Below, in pieces: positions 33,490 through 43,457 of a DNA stretch of 64,000 nucleotides (position 1 is the first letter of the stretch; each line of letters begins with the position of its first letter). The position numbers were made by a program, and so were the translations under genes. Location: assembly GCA_031841125.1 (NCBI GenBank), contig CM063106.1, positions 17,112,001 through 17,176,000 of the forward strand, written 5' to 3'. The notes under the pieces were generated by a model. That model worked only from the letters and a program-made list of their open reading frames with translations. It searched no databases and was not told where the DNA came from. This stretch comes from Acanthococcus lagerstroemiae. Lineage: Eukaryota; Arthropoda; Insecta; Hemiptera; Eriococcidae.

Positions 33490-34577
33490 ATTTTGTTCCG
33501 ATGTACTGACTAACATCACTTTTGTTTTATTCTCATTCATCTTCATTTTATATTTTATTTTCAATTTTTCATTCAATTTCTTCAGCATTTTCTTTGTTTT
33601 TCATTACTTCTTTCCACTATTGCAATGCCATCTTCAAACCCTATCATTCTAACCGTCTGCCCTTGTATTTGCCCTCGTGATTTCCTGTCATTCATTTCTT
33701 CAGTTACTTCTGTACATAGGTTGGACAGTATTGGTGACAAACAGCAACCATGTCTCATTCCTTTTTGAATTTTCGCTTCTCCAACTTCTCCCATGTCATC
33801 CTCTATTTTGTATTTGAACCTTTTGATCCTTATGCAAGTAAGTTCTATATTACTTTTCTTTCTTTATACTTAACTTCTACCTCCTTAAATATTTAAAACA
33901 TTTTTGACCATTCAACCAGTAATGTGCAGTGATTTTTCCTAGGAGGTAAGCGATAAGTGTAGAGGTGAAGTAAAAATTAGAATAAAAGTATGAACCAGGC
34001 TGCTACAAAACGGCATTGATGAAATTATTCAAATTGTCGTATCCCTGTGTAGGGTCATTCCATATGCATTTATTCTTCTCTGTGACGAATAATACACACC
34101 GTGACGTACTATTGAAGAGTTTTTCCTGAAGGGGGGGGGGGGGATTACGAAAGTTCCAACTGACTCAACTCAGAATTACCAAGTATCAAAGCAAAAAAAA
34201 AACCTTTTGACTTGTCGGATTTTTCCAACTTTGCAACTCACTTCCCAAGTATCAAAGCAAAAAAAAAAAAAACCTTTTGACTTGTTGGATTTTCCCAACT
34301 CCGCCTGATTGAAACTGTAAATTTTCCCAACTACTGAGTGAAAAATTCTCATAGGAGGGGGGTGGAGTTGCCCCCCTATCGGTACGTCCCTGAATAGGCA
34401 TCGCCAACAAAACAGTTTTCCACCATCTCCACAACCAGTTAACGACAAAATGTTCTCATATTGCGATACGTGGCACTGGTTTAGGGCATTTTTCAATAAC
34501 TCACTAGCAATTTCATCAACTCCTTCCGCTTTACCTGCTTTCATTTCTTTCAGAGCTTTATCAAATTGTGATCTCAA
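33490..34577 (-). pseudogene. Second non-LTR reverse transcriptase relic, catalytic box FEDG
   Basis: The minus strand reads FDKALKEMKAGKAEGVDEIA (about 34560-34500), the start of the RT domain. After a MITE insertion (about 34130-34395) it continues RIKRFKYKIEDDMGEVGEAK, GMRHGCCLSPILSNLCTEV (about 33760) and MIGFEDGIAIVERS (about 33640). The normal FADD is FEDG, so both the box and activity are lost. It differs in family from the relic at 32145-33345, which has GVRQGDPLS. It seems that two RT relics lie end to end. Confidence 0.75.
34130..34395. mobile_element. MITE-like insertion with 68-bp internal duplication
   Basis: Sequence between CCTGAAGGGGGGGGGG (34125) and GGGGTGGAGTTGCCCCCC...GTACGTCCCTGAA (34396) interrupts the RT relic. 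The ends CTGAAGGG and CGTCCCTGAA are suggestive but not a clear TIR. Inside, AAGTATCAAAGCAAAAAAA ... TTTTGACTTGT is present twice in tandem (about 34179-34246 and 34247-34312). Confidence 0.5.
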
Positions 34578-34639
34578 AGTAGGATCTCCTCTTTTTTTAC
34601 TGCTTTTTGAAACTCGTATAATATGATTCCTTAAAACGA

Positions 34640-34918
34640 ACTAAGATTCAGATGCACTCATATAAAACTCTTCCAAACTTGTTCAAGACTCGAAGAGGCT
34701 CTTTTTTTTTTTTTTTAATTTATTGGTTTTTCGAGATCCGTTTAAGACTTTTTTCAAATCCTCCAGACCTTATCAAAACTCTTCAAGGCTTCATACTTGA
34801 ACAGATTCCTTCATGCACAAGTAGACACTCTTTAGACTTTTTCCCCGAAATTTCCAAGATTCGCTAAGACTGTTCAAAACTTGGTTGGGACTCTTTATGA
34901 CTTTTACAGACTTGCTAG
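34640..34918. repeat. Degenerate AAGACTC-type repeat, left part
   Basis: Words such as CAAGACTC, GACTCTTT and AAACTCTTC recur irregularly every 10-20 bp. The pattern resumes at 36329-36530 on the far side of the TIR element, so the transposon split one array. Confidence 0.5.
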
Positions 34919-34920
34919 TA

Positions 34921-36326
34921 TTGCGGCGGTTAAGGACCAGTACCGTGCATTTTGTGATACAAGTATGAAATTAGGTACAGTCGTTTTCAAGACTCCATCT
35001 AACAATTCTAGATGTGAGGCACGGTTTCCACCCCTTGCAGAGACCCCTTTTTGGGGTTTTAGCATCCCTTCCCTAAAATTCGGTTTTCTTAAAATATCTC
35101 TTAACAGTGAAACTTTGGAGAAAAAATTTCAAATTAAAGTTGTTCTCCATCAAATGTTTTACAAAATGATGTATAAATATGCCACTATAGGCCTGATAGA
35201 GGATCCAAAAACGTCATTTGAAAATTAGTGGTTTTTTTTGTTGTTTTTTTTAATTGCAGATTTACACATTCTAACTACTATACTTTTTGAAATATTACTT
35301 CAGGAGACAATTTTAGAAGAAATGTTTTGAAACGAACGAGCAAAGTAGAAATTACTGAATGAAATTTCATTTATTAAAAATCAGAATTCTCATCCGAACT
35401 TGTACATTGGCCATCACACTGGCACATGGTAAACCTCTTTTGGCACAGCTGCACCGTTTCCCATAATCCTTGCAGGAATACTTGGGCAGTTCGTTGCAGC
35501 ACTCTGCGGTAATTGGAAATGATATCCACTGCGGCGTTCATCTTCTGTCCTCGATCATGGGCTAACCCCAATCATCTGGGCTGGGGAAAATTGGTTGTGC
35601 TTCGAGACAACGTCCCCAAATTGTACCACCTTGAAACGCGGCTCTCTTAGTACGCAGTAAGAATGCGTCACTTGTGGGGGGGATGGCTTCCAAGGATTTC
35701 CCCTTCTTAGTAAAGAAGTACTCCGTTCACTCACACAATCCTTGAGGATAATGATGAATTGTACAGAGCACATGTTTAGGGTACTCGCAATTATTCGAAG
35801 AAAATATGCATATTAAGTATGCATCCGCATTCTACATAAAGCTATAAGTTGTCTATTGGACGACTGCATTGTCTAAGAAGCGCACGCACTAATTTTACTG
35901 AAAGTTGCACAAGAAACGATAGTCCTGCTCCGAAACATTTCTCCTAAAATTCTTTCCCGAAGCAATATTTCAAAATATAGTGGTTAGAATATGTAAATAT
36001 ACAATTTAAAAAAAAAATACTCATTTTCAAATGACGTTTTTGGATCATCTATCAGACCTATAGTGGCATATTTGTACATCATTTTGTAGAAAATTTGATG
36101 AAGAACAAGTATTTTTATTTGAAACTTTTTTCTCTAAAGTTTTACTGTTAAGAGATATTTCAAGAAAACTGAATTTCAGGGGGGTTAAAACCCCTGAAAA
36201 GGGATCTTCGCAAGCGGTGGAAACTCTAGAATTTTTAGATAGAGCCTTGAAACCAACTTCACCAAACCTCATACTTGTATCACAAAATGTACGGTTCACC
36301 TTCAATATAGTCCTTAACCGCCGCGC
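34921..36326. mobile_element. Transposon with about 410-bp TIRs, family unassigned
   Basis: The left arm (about 34921-35330) is matched in inverted orientation by about 35925-36326. Shared words include GCGGCGGTTAAGGAC, ATTTTGTGATACAAGTATGA, AAATATGCCACTATAGG and CCAAAAACGTCATTTGAAAA. TA flanks both ends (34919-34920, 36327-36328), which could be the target duplication. The 595-bp unique interior includes a minus-strand reading that may be the end of a transposase (35773-35374). The ends fit neither the mariners nor the hATs elsewhere in this window. Confidence 0.75.
35374..35773 (-). pseudogene. Possible transposase C-terminus, unrecognised
   Basis: Inside the long-TIR element the minus strand has two adjoining open segments in different frames. 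The first (from 35773) reads MCSVQFIIILKDCVSE ... SYCVLREPRFKVVQFGDVV. The second (to 35374) reads DRGQKMNAAVDIISNYRRVL and ends with a cysteine-rich tail KRFTMCQCDGQCTSSDENSD. A CxCxxxC tail followed by acidic residues looks like a real protein C-terminus. I do not recognise the family. Confidence 0.4.
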
Positions 36327-36328
36327 TA

Positions 36329-36530
36329 TGGTGACTCTTTAGTACTTTTCTAGACATCGCAACTTTTTATACTTCTTAGTATTTTTTCAATACTTTTTTA
36401 AAACTTGTAAAACTATTCAAACTACTCCTTTCATATTATTTAGAATTCGTCGAGACTCGGTGAGACTCTAGCTCGGTAGTTTGGGACTTCCTAAGACTTT
36501 GTCACTATTAAATCGTTTTAAGTTTTCCTC
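36329..36530. repeat. Degenerate AAGACTC-type repeat, right part
   Basis: Continuation of the irregular GACTCTTT/AAGACTT pattern seen at 34640-34918, on the other side of the transposon. Confidence 0.45.
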
Positions 36531-37999
36531 TCCGGGAGAGGCACTTGCCCCCATTTTCTCCTTCGTGTATTGGCACCTGCCTGTTTGTATGCAAATGACT
36601 TGATAATTAGTTACTAGTTTTTGATTTCTTAGCTTTTAGATACCTATAGTTCTTGTTTTATGCTTTCACTAACGACCGAATGAATTACTGCTTTTTGTTC
36701 TGTGGTATTCTTCATAGCTTTATTTTCCAATTCGAACTATGATATTGGGCATGATACATTTTCATGTAGATATTAAAATTTACAAAACATTTCCTGGTGT
36801 AATTTTATTTTCATACTTCTCATTTGGTAGTACCTCTTAGCAACGTTATAAAATAGAGATATGCTAAATCGGCACTCGTAAAATGGTCGTTAAATTTAGC
36901 AGTGTCCCAAACAGTTACTTTGAAAATGGATCGTAAATTGACAGCGGATTTTTTACCCCGTATGATTTTAAAAACTTCGATGATTTTAGTGGCAACAGAA
37001 TGGATGTGTGTACGAGGTATACAAAGTCTCATCGGTACATAATACCGAAGATGTTAATTTTATGGCGGTTAGATTCAGTGGAAACCGTTTACATTTTTAC
37101 TCGTCCGAGAAATTACTTAACTAGTTACTTATAATGAAAAGTAATTAGTAGTTATTCATTTTATGCGAGTAGTTTTACTATGTGTTAATTGCTGTATACT
37201 AGCAGATGTAAAAACCAGCTATAATTAATCACTGCGTTTTGTTTTTTGTTTTTTTTTTCTTTCATGTTTTTCGTTGCACGTTCATGTACATTCGGAAACG
37301 TTCGATGCGAATAATTCGCCGAATGGAATATCATTGGGACTCGACGGCGCAGGGCGTAAGTTTACTTAATTACTTAATTAGTATGTTTAAATTTACGAGT
37401 TTATTTATTCGTCGGTAAATGATTCTTGTGTAGCACTTGTATGTGTGTGCGCGTGGTGAACTATTGCAACGAGATATTTATGAACCTTTTAAGTGATGGT
37501 AATTTGAGTGGATCGTAATCGAGTTTTTGATTTATATATGGCTGGATCTGGGTTGGCCTGTGAATGAAGTCGTTACCCGGAGACTTGGACGGTGCTGGGG
37601 CGGTGTATTAAATGTATGTCTAATAGCGTATTAATTATTTTAGTCGGTGAAACTGTGTGAGCGCAGGTAGAAATGGACTATATTATTTAGGTAGCGCCGG
37701 CGATTTAGATTATTGACGTGATGATACCGCGTTTTGATGTTTGGAAAGGCCTGATGCCTGTTCTGCGAATTTACCGTAATTTTATGGTGAAAGTGTTGGC
37801 CTGTTGGCTCTGGTTGGCTGGACGCCGAAAAGTCATTATTTAATGAGCGTGAACGAATCTTAAAGTGTTGGGGCAGAATTTAAACGGAGTATGAAGAATT
37901 TTTGTAAACGTCTGAATGAACGTGCACGACTGTGGAGAGAGTCTGTGTGAGTCGCAACATGGTCTGAGAGAAATTGAGGACCCAGAATGTATGAGTTAT
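36531..37999. other. No gene; candidate conserved non-coding DNA 37030-37760
   Basis: No coding match. From about 37030 to 37760 the sequence is free of repeats and dense in TAATTA-type words (AGTAATTAG, GTTAATTGC, ATAATTAATC, CTTAATTACTTAATTAG). This is the sort of composition seen in developmental enhancers; inference only. Confidence 0.4.
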
Positions 38000-38225
38000 A
38001 TAGCCCAAAACGTCAACCATTGCTCCAGCAACCTGGAGAACACAGGTTTTTCTGACTTCGGCAACTTGACGTTGCTGCTGACGGCTGGAACAGCTGGAAT
38101 ATCCCTTTTCTTGTCTGGATCTCTAGTGTATTCCGCGTTGTTCGCCTCAGGGCCAAGAACGTTAATCGGCGTTGCAAAAACTCTTCTTGATTTTCGTTTA
38201 CCAACACCTCCAGCGGTACCGTCGC
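38000..38225 (-). pseudogene. Unassigned coding-like segment
   Basis: On the minus strand one frame stays open for about 78 codons. It reads GGVGKRKSRRVFATPINVLG ... RDPDKKRDIPAVP ... FSRLLEQWLTFWAI before a stop. The basic, proline-containing composition resembles the start of a Jockey-type Gag, and a Jockey relic lies just upstream on the same strand. The link is weak. Confidence 0.3.
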
Positions 38226-39010
38226 TCTGCTTTAACGGTCTTCGATGGTGGCTACTTCTGCTAATTCAGCATCTATAATTGCGATTGACTTCATCATAGT
38301 ATCCCTACAATGATACTTAACATGATCGGCTTCGATTTTCCACTCGGCTATTTGGTTACTTTGTTGAACTCCGCTGGGTTAGTCGTTTCTGTTTCTATCG
38401 ATTCTCTCCAGCAGGAGATTCGTTCTCGTCTTGTTGATCTACTTCCACCTTCTTTCCTTACCAGAAATCAGTCTTCGGCTTGGAGAACCAATTTACACAA
38501 TTACAAATGTTCAACGGCAACGAGACGGGAACTAACAACCCGGTATGTGGAATAGCTCGGGTCCTTTTGTGTTTTTGAGTCTTGAGTGTCATCTAATATA
38601 TTTGGCATTGTAGTCTCCTCCAGCAATGAATCTTTCCCCAAGCGTTTTGAAGGAACTGTTGGCTTTGGATGCGATGATGTCGCGGTGGGCAGTAGTTCAC
38701 AGCGACAACTATGCAGCTGGTGTTCTCCGTAACGCTGATAGTGGTGGCTTGCAGGTGTTCTGCTTAGTGCTTTTGTATTTAACTCGAAGTGCGTCAACTT
38801 GCTCTTGATTAGTACAGCAGTTCTTCCATGCGCTTTTACATCTGGGTGCGGTGTGTGATACACGTTGTATCCTCGAATGTTGATGAACGAGGTTCTGGTG
38901 AAGTGAGTTTCCGATACTTGGAGAATATCGATGTCTTCTTGTGTGAGGAAGAGTGTAGTTTCTTGACAGTGTTGTGCCAAACCATTAGCGTTCCATGTAG
39001 CTATCCTCAG

Positions 39011-39226
39011 CGGGGCCTGGTTGGTCGAGTGGATAGCGCGCTGGTCTCAGAACCCGAAGGTCCCGGGTTCGAGCCCACGTAGCAACTCGCTACATTTCAA
39101 CCTAGGTCGATTTTTCGGCAAGAAGCAAAGAGGACTAAGACAGCTCTGACAGCCTCCGCGACGTCTCTGAGGTAATGCTCGAAAGGGCGGATTCCAGGGC
39201 TCGGGTTAAGAGTAAAATTAGAAAAG
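39011..39226 (+). mobile_element. tRNA-derived SINE, plus strand, 216 bp
   Basis: It starts CGGGGCCTGGTTGGTCGAGT with an A-box-like TGGTCGAGTGG, and has a B-box-like GGTTCGAGCCC near 39066. A tRNA-unrelated body ends in AAAATTAGAAAAG. Identical 12-bp direct repeats AGCTATCCTCAG flank it at 38999-39010 and 39227-39238. It is about 85-90% like the minus-strand copy at 7151-7367. It sits inside the first codons of a Jockey ORF2 on the opposite strand. It is not a functional tRNA gene: a retroposon body follows directly and the tRNA part is shared with the other copy. Confidence 0.92.
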
Positions 39227-39434
39227 AGCTATCCTCAGAGTTTGGTTCATTTTTGGGTTTTCCGGTCCGTAGGTATGAGTTTCCGATCAAGCTCGTCCAT
39301 TCTAGTTATTAGCTGGTTCCCATCAGGGTTTTTTTTTTTTTTTTTGTTTCAATTGGGGTAGTTAGCTGGACTTTAGAGTGTTTGGGTTCTTATTTTTTCG
39401 GCTAAGGATGTTCACTGCCTTCATAGCCACTAGT

Positions 39435-39580
39435 CAGGGACGGATATCGAAAATAATTTCAGGGGTCCAAGTGAAAAATGTTATAGACGAAACATAATAA
39501 CTCTAGGTCACTATACACAGACTTAGATACTTCGGGGAGGGGATGTCCGGACACCCCTCCCTCTCCTGTAACCGCCACTT
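39435..39580. mobile_element. hAT MITE, SINE-free copy of the 7075 family
   Basis: It begins CAGGGACGGATATCG and ends CCGCCACT. It matches the halves of the element at 7075-7447 on both sides of that element's SINE. It keeps one uninterrupted CTCTAGGTCACT where the other copy has the SINE and its duplicated flanks. The flanks CCACTAGT and CCGCTAGC differ by two transitions, consistent with an aged 8-bp duplication. It is inserted in Jockey Gag sequence. Confidence 0.82.
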
Positions 39581-39920
39581 CCGCTAGCTGGTGTTCTCCT
39601 GAAGTTCTTGAACTGTTTCTCCTTGATTGGTGGATGGGTGCATACGATGGATCATTACTCTGGAGTCGCCTTCAATCGAACGGGTTTTATTTTCTTTCGA
39701 TCTTTTTTCTTGGTGAAAATGCAGCCAGTCTCCCTGCGGCTAGTTCCTCTTCGTCCGTTTCGTGTTCCATTTTCGTGTTATCGGGTTGGGCTGTTGATTG
39801 TTCAGGGGCTACGACACTTCCTCCTTGCTCTTGTACTCCGCAAAAGCTTCCTTCTCGTTCGATTACAGCCTGCAGCTGTTGGTTCTCCTGCTCGAGGTTT
39901 TTATGCGTGTCGCTCAATTG

Positions 39921-41019
39921 AGGGCTAGTTGCTACAACGGCTTCTTGGTCACAAGAAAAACGTTCATTTATAGTAGAGATTTTTTTTCTTTTTAATAACG
40001 ATTCGTATGTTTGAATAATTTGCGAGTTCTACAAAGAATTCAGTTTGAGGCCGAAAGATCCAGTTTTTGGTTAATAAATTGTGAAATCAAAACATCGCAG
40101 TCCAGGATGTCACGGTGTTTCGATCAGGAACCAGAGATTGAAAGTGAAATGATAAAACGTCAACTTTCAGAATTCATTTCGGATTTTGAAGAATAAACCG
40201 CCTCGACTTTGGGCTTTCAGCTTTTCCATTTTTTCTATTCCATTTCCGATGTTCCTTTCAACTCTCAAAAATCGGTCGTTTCTTTTTCAACAAAAAATTT
40301 TCAGCGTTCAACTGTTCTGGTTTTCTATTGCACTTTAAACATACAATTTTCGATTTCTTCTAAAAAAGAAAAATAAATCTTCGTCTTTCAACTTTCAGCT
40401 TTTCAAATTCTTTTTTCTCTTTCAACTTTCGAATTAACTTTCTAGAAATCATTTCACTTACAGCTTTAAAATTTCTACTTTCGAATAACTTTCAAACCCT
40501 GTTAGGAATTAGATTTTTTGGCTTAATATAGAATTCGTTGCGGAAGTCGTGTATTATTCGAATATACGAAATTTTTCTTGTGACCATGGAGCTATTGTGG
40601 CAAACTTTTTATCCACGAAGACCTGTCGTTCTCAGTAATCAGATGCACTAAAAACAAAACAGTTTTGACACCATTGTTGTCATGTATAAATTTTCGAAAT
40701 GTGAGTTATTTCTGACGAACTCTGTAGTTACAGAATGTTACTGTAAAAACTTTGATAATAACAACCACCGGCTGCACCCCACCCAACACGGCTGCACCGT
40801 ACTGTAGCATCCACAGGTGCCCCCGCCCACAATTCCCTCTTGCACACTTATGCCAGCCTATTAGCAGCCTCCCAGACCCCAGAAAGAGAAAACCTATCCC
40901 TAGGGGTGACTCAGTGAACGCCAAAAGACAGGTACCCTCCAGCACCCTTAGCACCCCCACAGAGTAGGAAGGAAGGGGACCACGAACAGAGATGCTTATA
41001 ATTTTGAAGTTAGAGTCGT
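39921..41019. other. No clear gene; pyrimidine-rich repeats 40200-40500
   Basis: The stretch 40200-40500 repeats words such as CTTTCAACTTTCAGCTTTT irregularly. The plus-strand frame 40752-40967 (PRKRKPIPRGDSVNAKRQ region) may be degraded N-terminal Gag of the Jockey element that follows, but this is uncertain. Confidence 0.4.
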
Positions 41020-41023
41020 TGTT

Positions 41024-41674
41024 ATGGCTAAAAAGGGTGGCTATCATATTTCTAACGCCCCTGGATCCGTCGAAAGGGGCCATCATTTTACGAGTGACTG
41101 TGAAAAATTTGAGATTCAAATTTTTTTTGTCCTGGTCGTGGGCAGTATTTTTGTTTTACACGTAGTCCAGTGTATGAGATGCCAACGCTATGGGCATACT
41201 CGTTCCTACTGCTCCCTATCTTACGAGGGGATCACGACTCTAAGAACTGCGGGAAACCACGTGATACACCTCCCACCTGCGGCCTTTGCGGGGAAGGGCA
41301 CACCGCGAACTAGAGGGTGCAAAGTTTACCAAAAACTTCGACCCAAACCACTTATCCGAACCGACTCCGCCAGCGACCATCCTAATGGAATTCCAAATAA
41401 ACTCCAAGCCCACCGCAAGTCACACAGTTACTCACAGGCAGTAGAGCAGCAACCAGCAGCTTCCGCTCCGGGTCCCTCGCAACCTACAGCCACCGTACCC
41501 AGCGCAGATGAAGCTAGCTACTCCAGTAACTTCGTTACCTAACTCAAACAACATAATGAGCGCATCGAAAAACTTCTCACCGCACTAAATCATAGTATTG
41601 AAAATATAAGTCAATCCATGCGGCGCATTCTCGAGATCCACTTGAATCTTCTTACGCAAAAGCTGAATGACTAA
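41024..41674 (+). pseudogene. Jockey Gag (ORF1), C-terminal part with CCHC zinc knuckle
   Basis: The plus-strand frame contains QCMRCQRYGHTRSYC (about 41170-41214), a perfect CX2CX4HX4C nucleic-acid-binding knuckle of retrotransposon Gag. A frameshifted second knuckle area (the CGLCGEGH-type stretch near 41280), a GCKVYQKL block (about 41320) and a Ser/Pro/Gln-rich tail follow. An in-frame TAA at 41540-41542 interrupts the frame. After it the same frame continues as HNERIEKLLTALNHSIEN, a leucine-spaced helix, to the natural-looking stop at 41672-41674. The N-terminal part is unclear. Confidence 0.85.
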
Positions 41675-42556
41675 TTCCACCACAGGATTGAGGGACTACT
41701 TCATAAAATCAGCCGCTACCTACCTCCACAGATTGTTGGCATATTTCAGTCTTACCTCCAAGCACGCAATTTCTGGGTGCAGTTTGGTGAAGCTAAATCC
41801 ACCACTCGTATAATTTCAGCAGGCGTCCCCCAGGGCAGTGTTCTGGGGCCGCTACTGTACATACTCTACACGGCCAACATACAAACAACAACTTCAACCA
41901 CTATCGCCACTTTTGCCGACGACACGGCTCTATTATCGACCCACGAAGATTACCATACTGCGGTATCCAACCTCCAGACTGCGGTCAACAACGTGGCCGT
42001 ATGGACAAAGAAGTGGAAAATATCCATAAATAAAACAAACCAGAATAGACTTTGCGCTCCGCCAGTCCACTTCGACGATCGTGAAATTCCAGCGGTAGAT
42101 GAGGCCAAGTATCTTGGATTAAGGCTGGACGCCAAACTCAATTGGTGGCCCCATCTTAAAGCCAAACGCGATGAACTCAACACCCGACTCCGTTCAATGT
42201 ACTGGCTCCTCTCCAGCAAATTACCACTGGCCAATAAAAGGAAATTGTACATCCAAATCATTCGCCCGGCATGGTCTTATGGCATACAGCTGTGGGGTAC
42301 CACCGCTGCCTCTAATTACGCAATCATCCAGACTGTCCAAAACAAAGCACTCCGGATAATTACTGGAGCCCCCTGGTTCGTACGAAATGACACGCTGCAT
42401 CACTACCTATCAATGGAAACCGTGGACGCGGTGGCACGGAGACTTAGCAGTCGCTACGAGACTCGGCTACACAATCACCCAAATAGCGAAGCCCTCCAAC
42501 TTCTTGAAGAACCGCGGACCCGCCGGCTGAAGCGGCGACACTTTCTCTTCGTATAA
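41675..42556 (+). pseudogene. Jockey ORF2 reverse transcriptase, N-terminally deleted but open
   Basis: A frame open for 294 codons starts directly after the Gag stop. It runs through RYLPPQIVGIFQSYLQARNF, SAGVPQGSVLGPLLYILYT (RT motif B), ATFADDTALLSTHED (catalytic box, intact, about 41907), WTKKWKISINKTN, AKYLGLRLDAKLNW, IQIIRPAWSYGIQLWGT, ITGAPWFVRNDTL and HNHPNSEALQLLEE to the stop at 42554. This is the normal C-terminal half of Jockey ORF2. The endonuclease and the first RT motifs are missing because of an internal deletion, so the product would be inactive. The frame is unusually well preserved for this window, suggesting a fairly young copy. Confidence 0.9.
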
Positions 42557-42984
42557 TTGAATATTACTCATCTAAATTGTACTAGATTTAACATAAGCTA
42601 AGGAACCTATGCTAAGACTGTCACGTTAATTACGCGTATTGTAGCCATAACTACAGGTGAATGCCAAAATAAGCAGTTCTTATACCCCCCTAGTGGGGAA
42701 AAAATGTTTTGATTCTTTTTTTGAAAGCATTCATTTTACCCGTGGAGGGTGGGCTAAATAGGCTTCTGGGGACCGACTTTTTTCATGTCTGCATCGTGCC
42801 CGAAAAAGTGGACCACGCCTTTGTTTAAAATCCCCTGCTAACTGATGGGTTGATACCTGGTAGTCTTTGGGAATCGAGTAGCAGTTAATGGCTGGGAGCT
42901 ACGAGAGAAAATATCGAAATACTATCGATAGTTCAAAATAATTATCGATGTTTTCGGATAGTTTCATTCTACACTGTCAATATA
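42557..42984. other. No gene; ATCGAT-rich sequence at right
   Basis: No coding match. TATCGAT-type words cluster at about 42910-42990, and some recur at 46050-46070, so they may be the outermost part of the foldback MULE-like element. Confidence 0.4.
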
Positions 42985-43202
42985 TCGATGGGGGGAAAGT
43001 CGAGTTGGTTCCCAAATAACCTAATTGGTTCCCAAGCACCGCACCCCTTCTGGTCGAATTGGTTCCCGCGACCCAAATAGGTCGTGGTCGAATTGGTTCC
43101 CGCACTACACCGCATTTTCCTTCCCATTTTACACCGATTTAAGACAGTCCGTAGGTATGGTTAAAAATGCGATGTAGGAACACGATGTAAGAAGTAAAGT
43201 TT

Positions 43203-43307
43203 AGTGTCCATTTTGGAGTGTGAGTGAACTTGGTAATATTCCTTTTGTAGGGTGTGCCAATTCTCTTTTCCTTCTTCTGTATTCCAGAGCGCTTTCGGCT
43301 GTTATGC
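43203..43307 (-). mobile_element. Penelope terminal-repeat fragment, minus strand
   Basis: The plus strand TTTTGGAGTGTGAGTGAACT ... GTAGGGTGTGCCAATTC ... GCGCTTTCGGCTGTTATGCC is the inverse of 45226-45310. Its outer part also matches 24733-24797, next to a Penelope GIY-YIG relic. It is cut off right at the position where the CTGATGA box of the other copy would follow. Confidence 0.7.
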
Positions 43308-43329
43308 CACAGAACTGTGCTGAAAGGTA

Positions 43330-43449
43330 CTTACGATGAGTCATGAGCACGTTTCAGCAGGACGTACTTATGTCTATATGCAGACTATGCAGATTACTGA
43401 GTTGACTAATGCTACGTAATCGAGTAGGGGAACATTGTACAAATACAGG
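43330..43449 (+). pseudogene. MULE transposase fragment, left copy, upstream of hAT
   Basis: The plus-strand frame (ATGAGCACGTTTCAGCAGG start near 43345) corresponds to the minus-strand reading at 45905-45786: MSTFQQDLLMSIFRLCRLLS, a stop shared with the other copy, then VGEHCTNTGSR. It is split by the hAT element at codon positions of CTCTAGAG and resumes at 45063. Confidence 0.65.
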
Positions 43450-43457
43450 CTCTAGAG

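Larger units (their letters stand above)
38520..39920 (-). pseudogene. Jockey-clade retrotransposon: Gag pieces and ORF2 endonuclease
   Basis: Read right to left: a Gag-like N-terminus MSDTHKNLEQENQQLQAVIE (from 39917), an internally shortened Gag, then ORF2 starting MNQTLRIATWNANGL (39259 on, split by a SINE). The apurinic-type endonuclease follows in several frames: DIDILQVSETHFT (with the catalytic Glu), GRTAVLIKSKL, TISVTENTSCIVVAVNYCPP and GERFIAGGDYNAKY (with the Asp and Asn pair), then a SRLKNTKGPEL-like segment. The RT domain is missing; similarity stops near 38520. Two later insertions lie in it, the SINE at 39011-39226 and the hAT MITE at 39435-39580. Confidence 0.85.

Noticed and set aside
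33341..33652. Phe-rich membrane protein
   Set aside because: It is a T-rich strand opposite an RT relic; hydrophobic codons come from base composition.
36820..37032. 70-codon minus-strand ORF as a gene
   Set aside because: No domain, no related copy in the window and no splice context; compatible with chance in this composition.
39011..39090. Functional tRNA gene
   Set aside because: The A and B boxes are present, but the region is the head of a 216-bp SINE with 12-bp direct repeats and a second genomic copy at 7151-7367.
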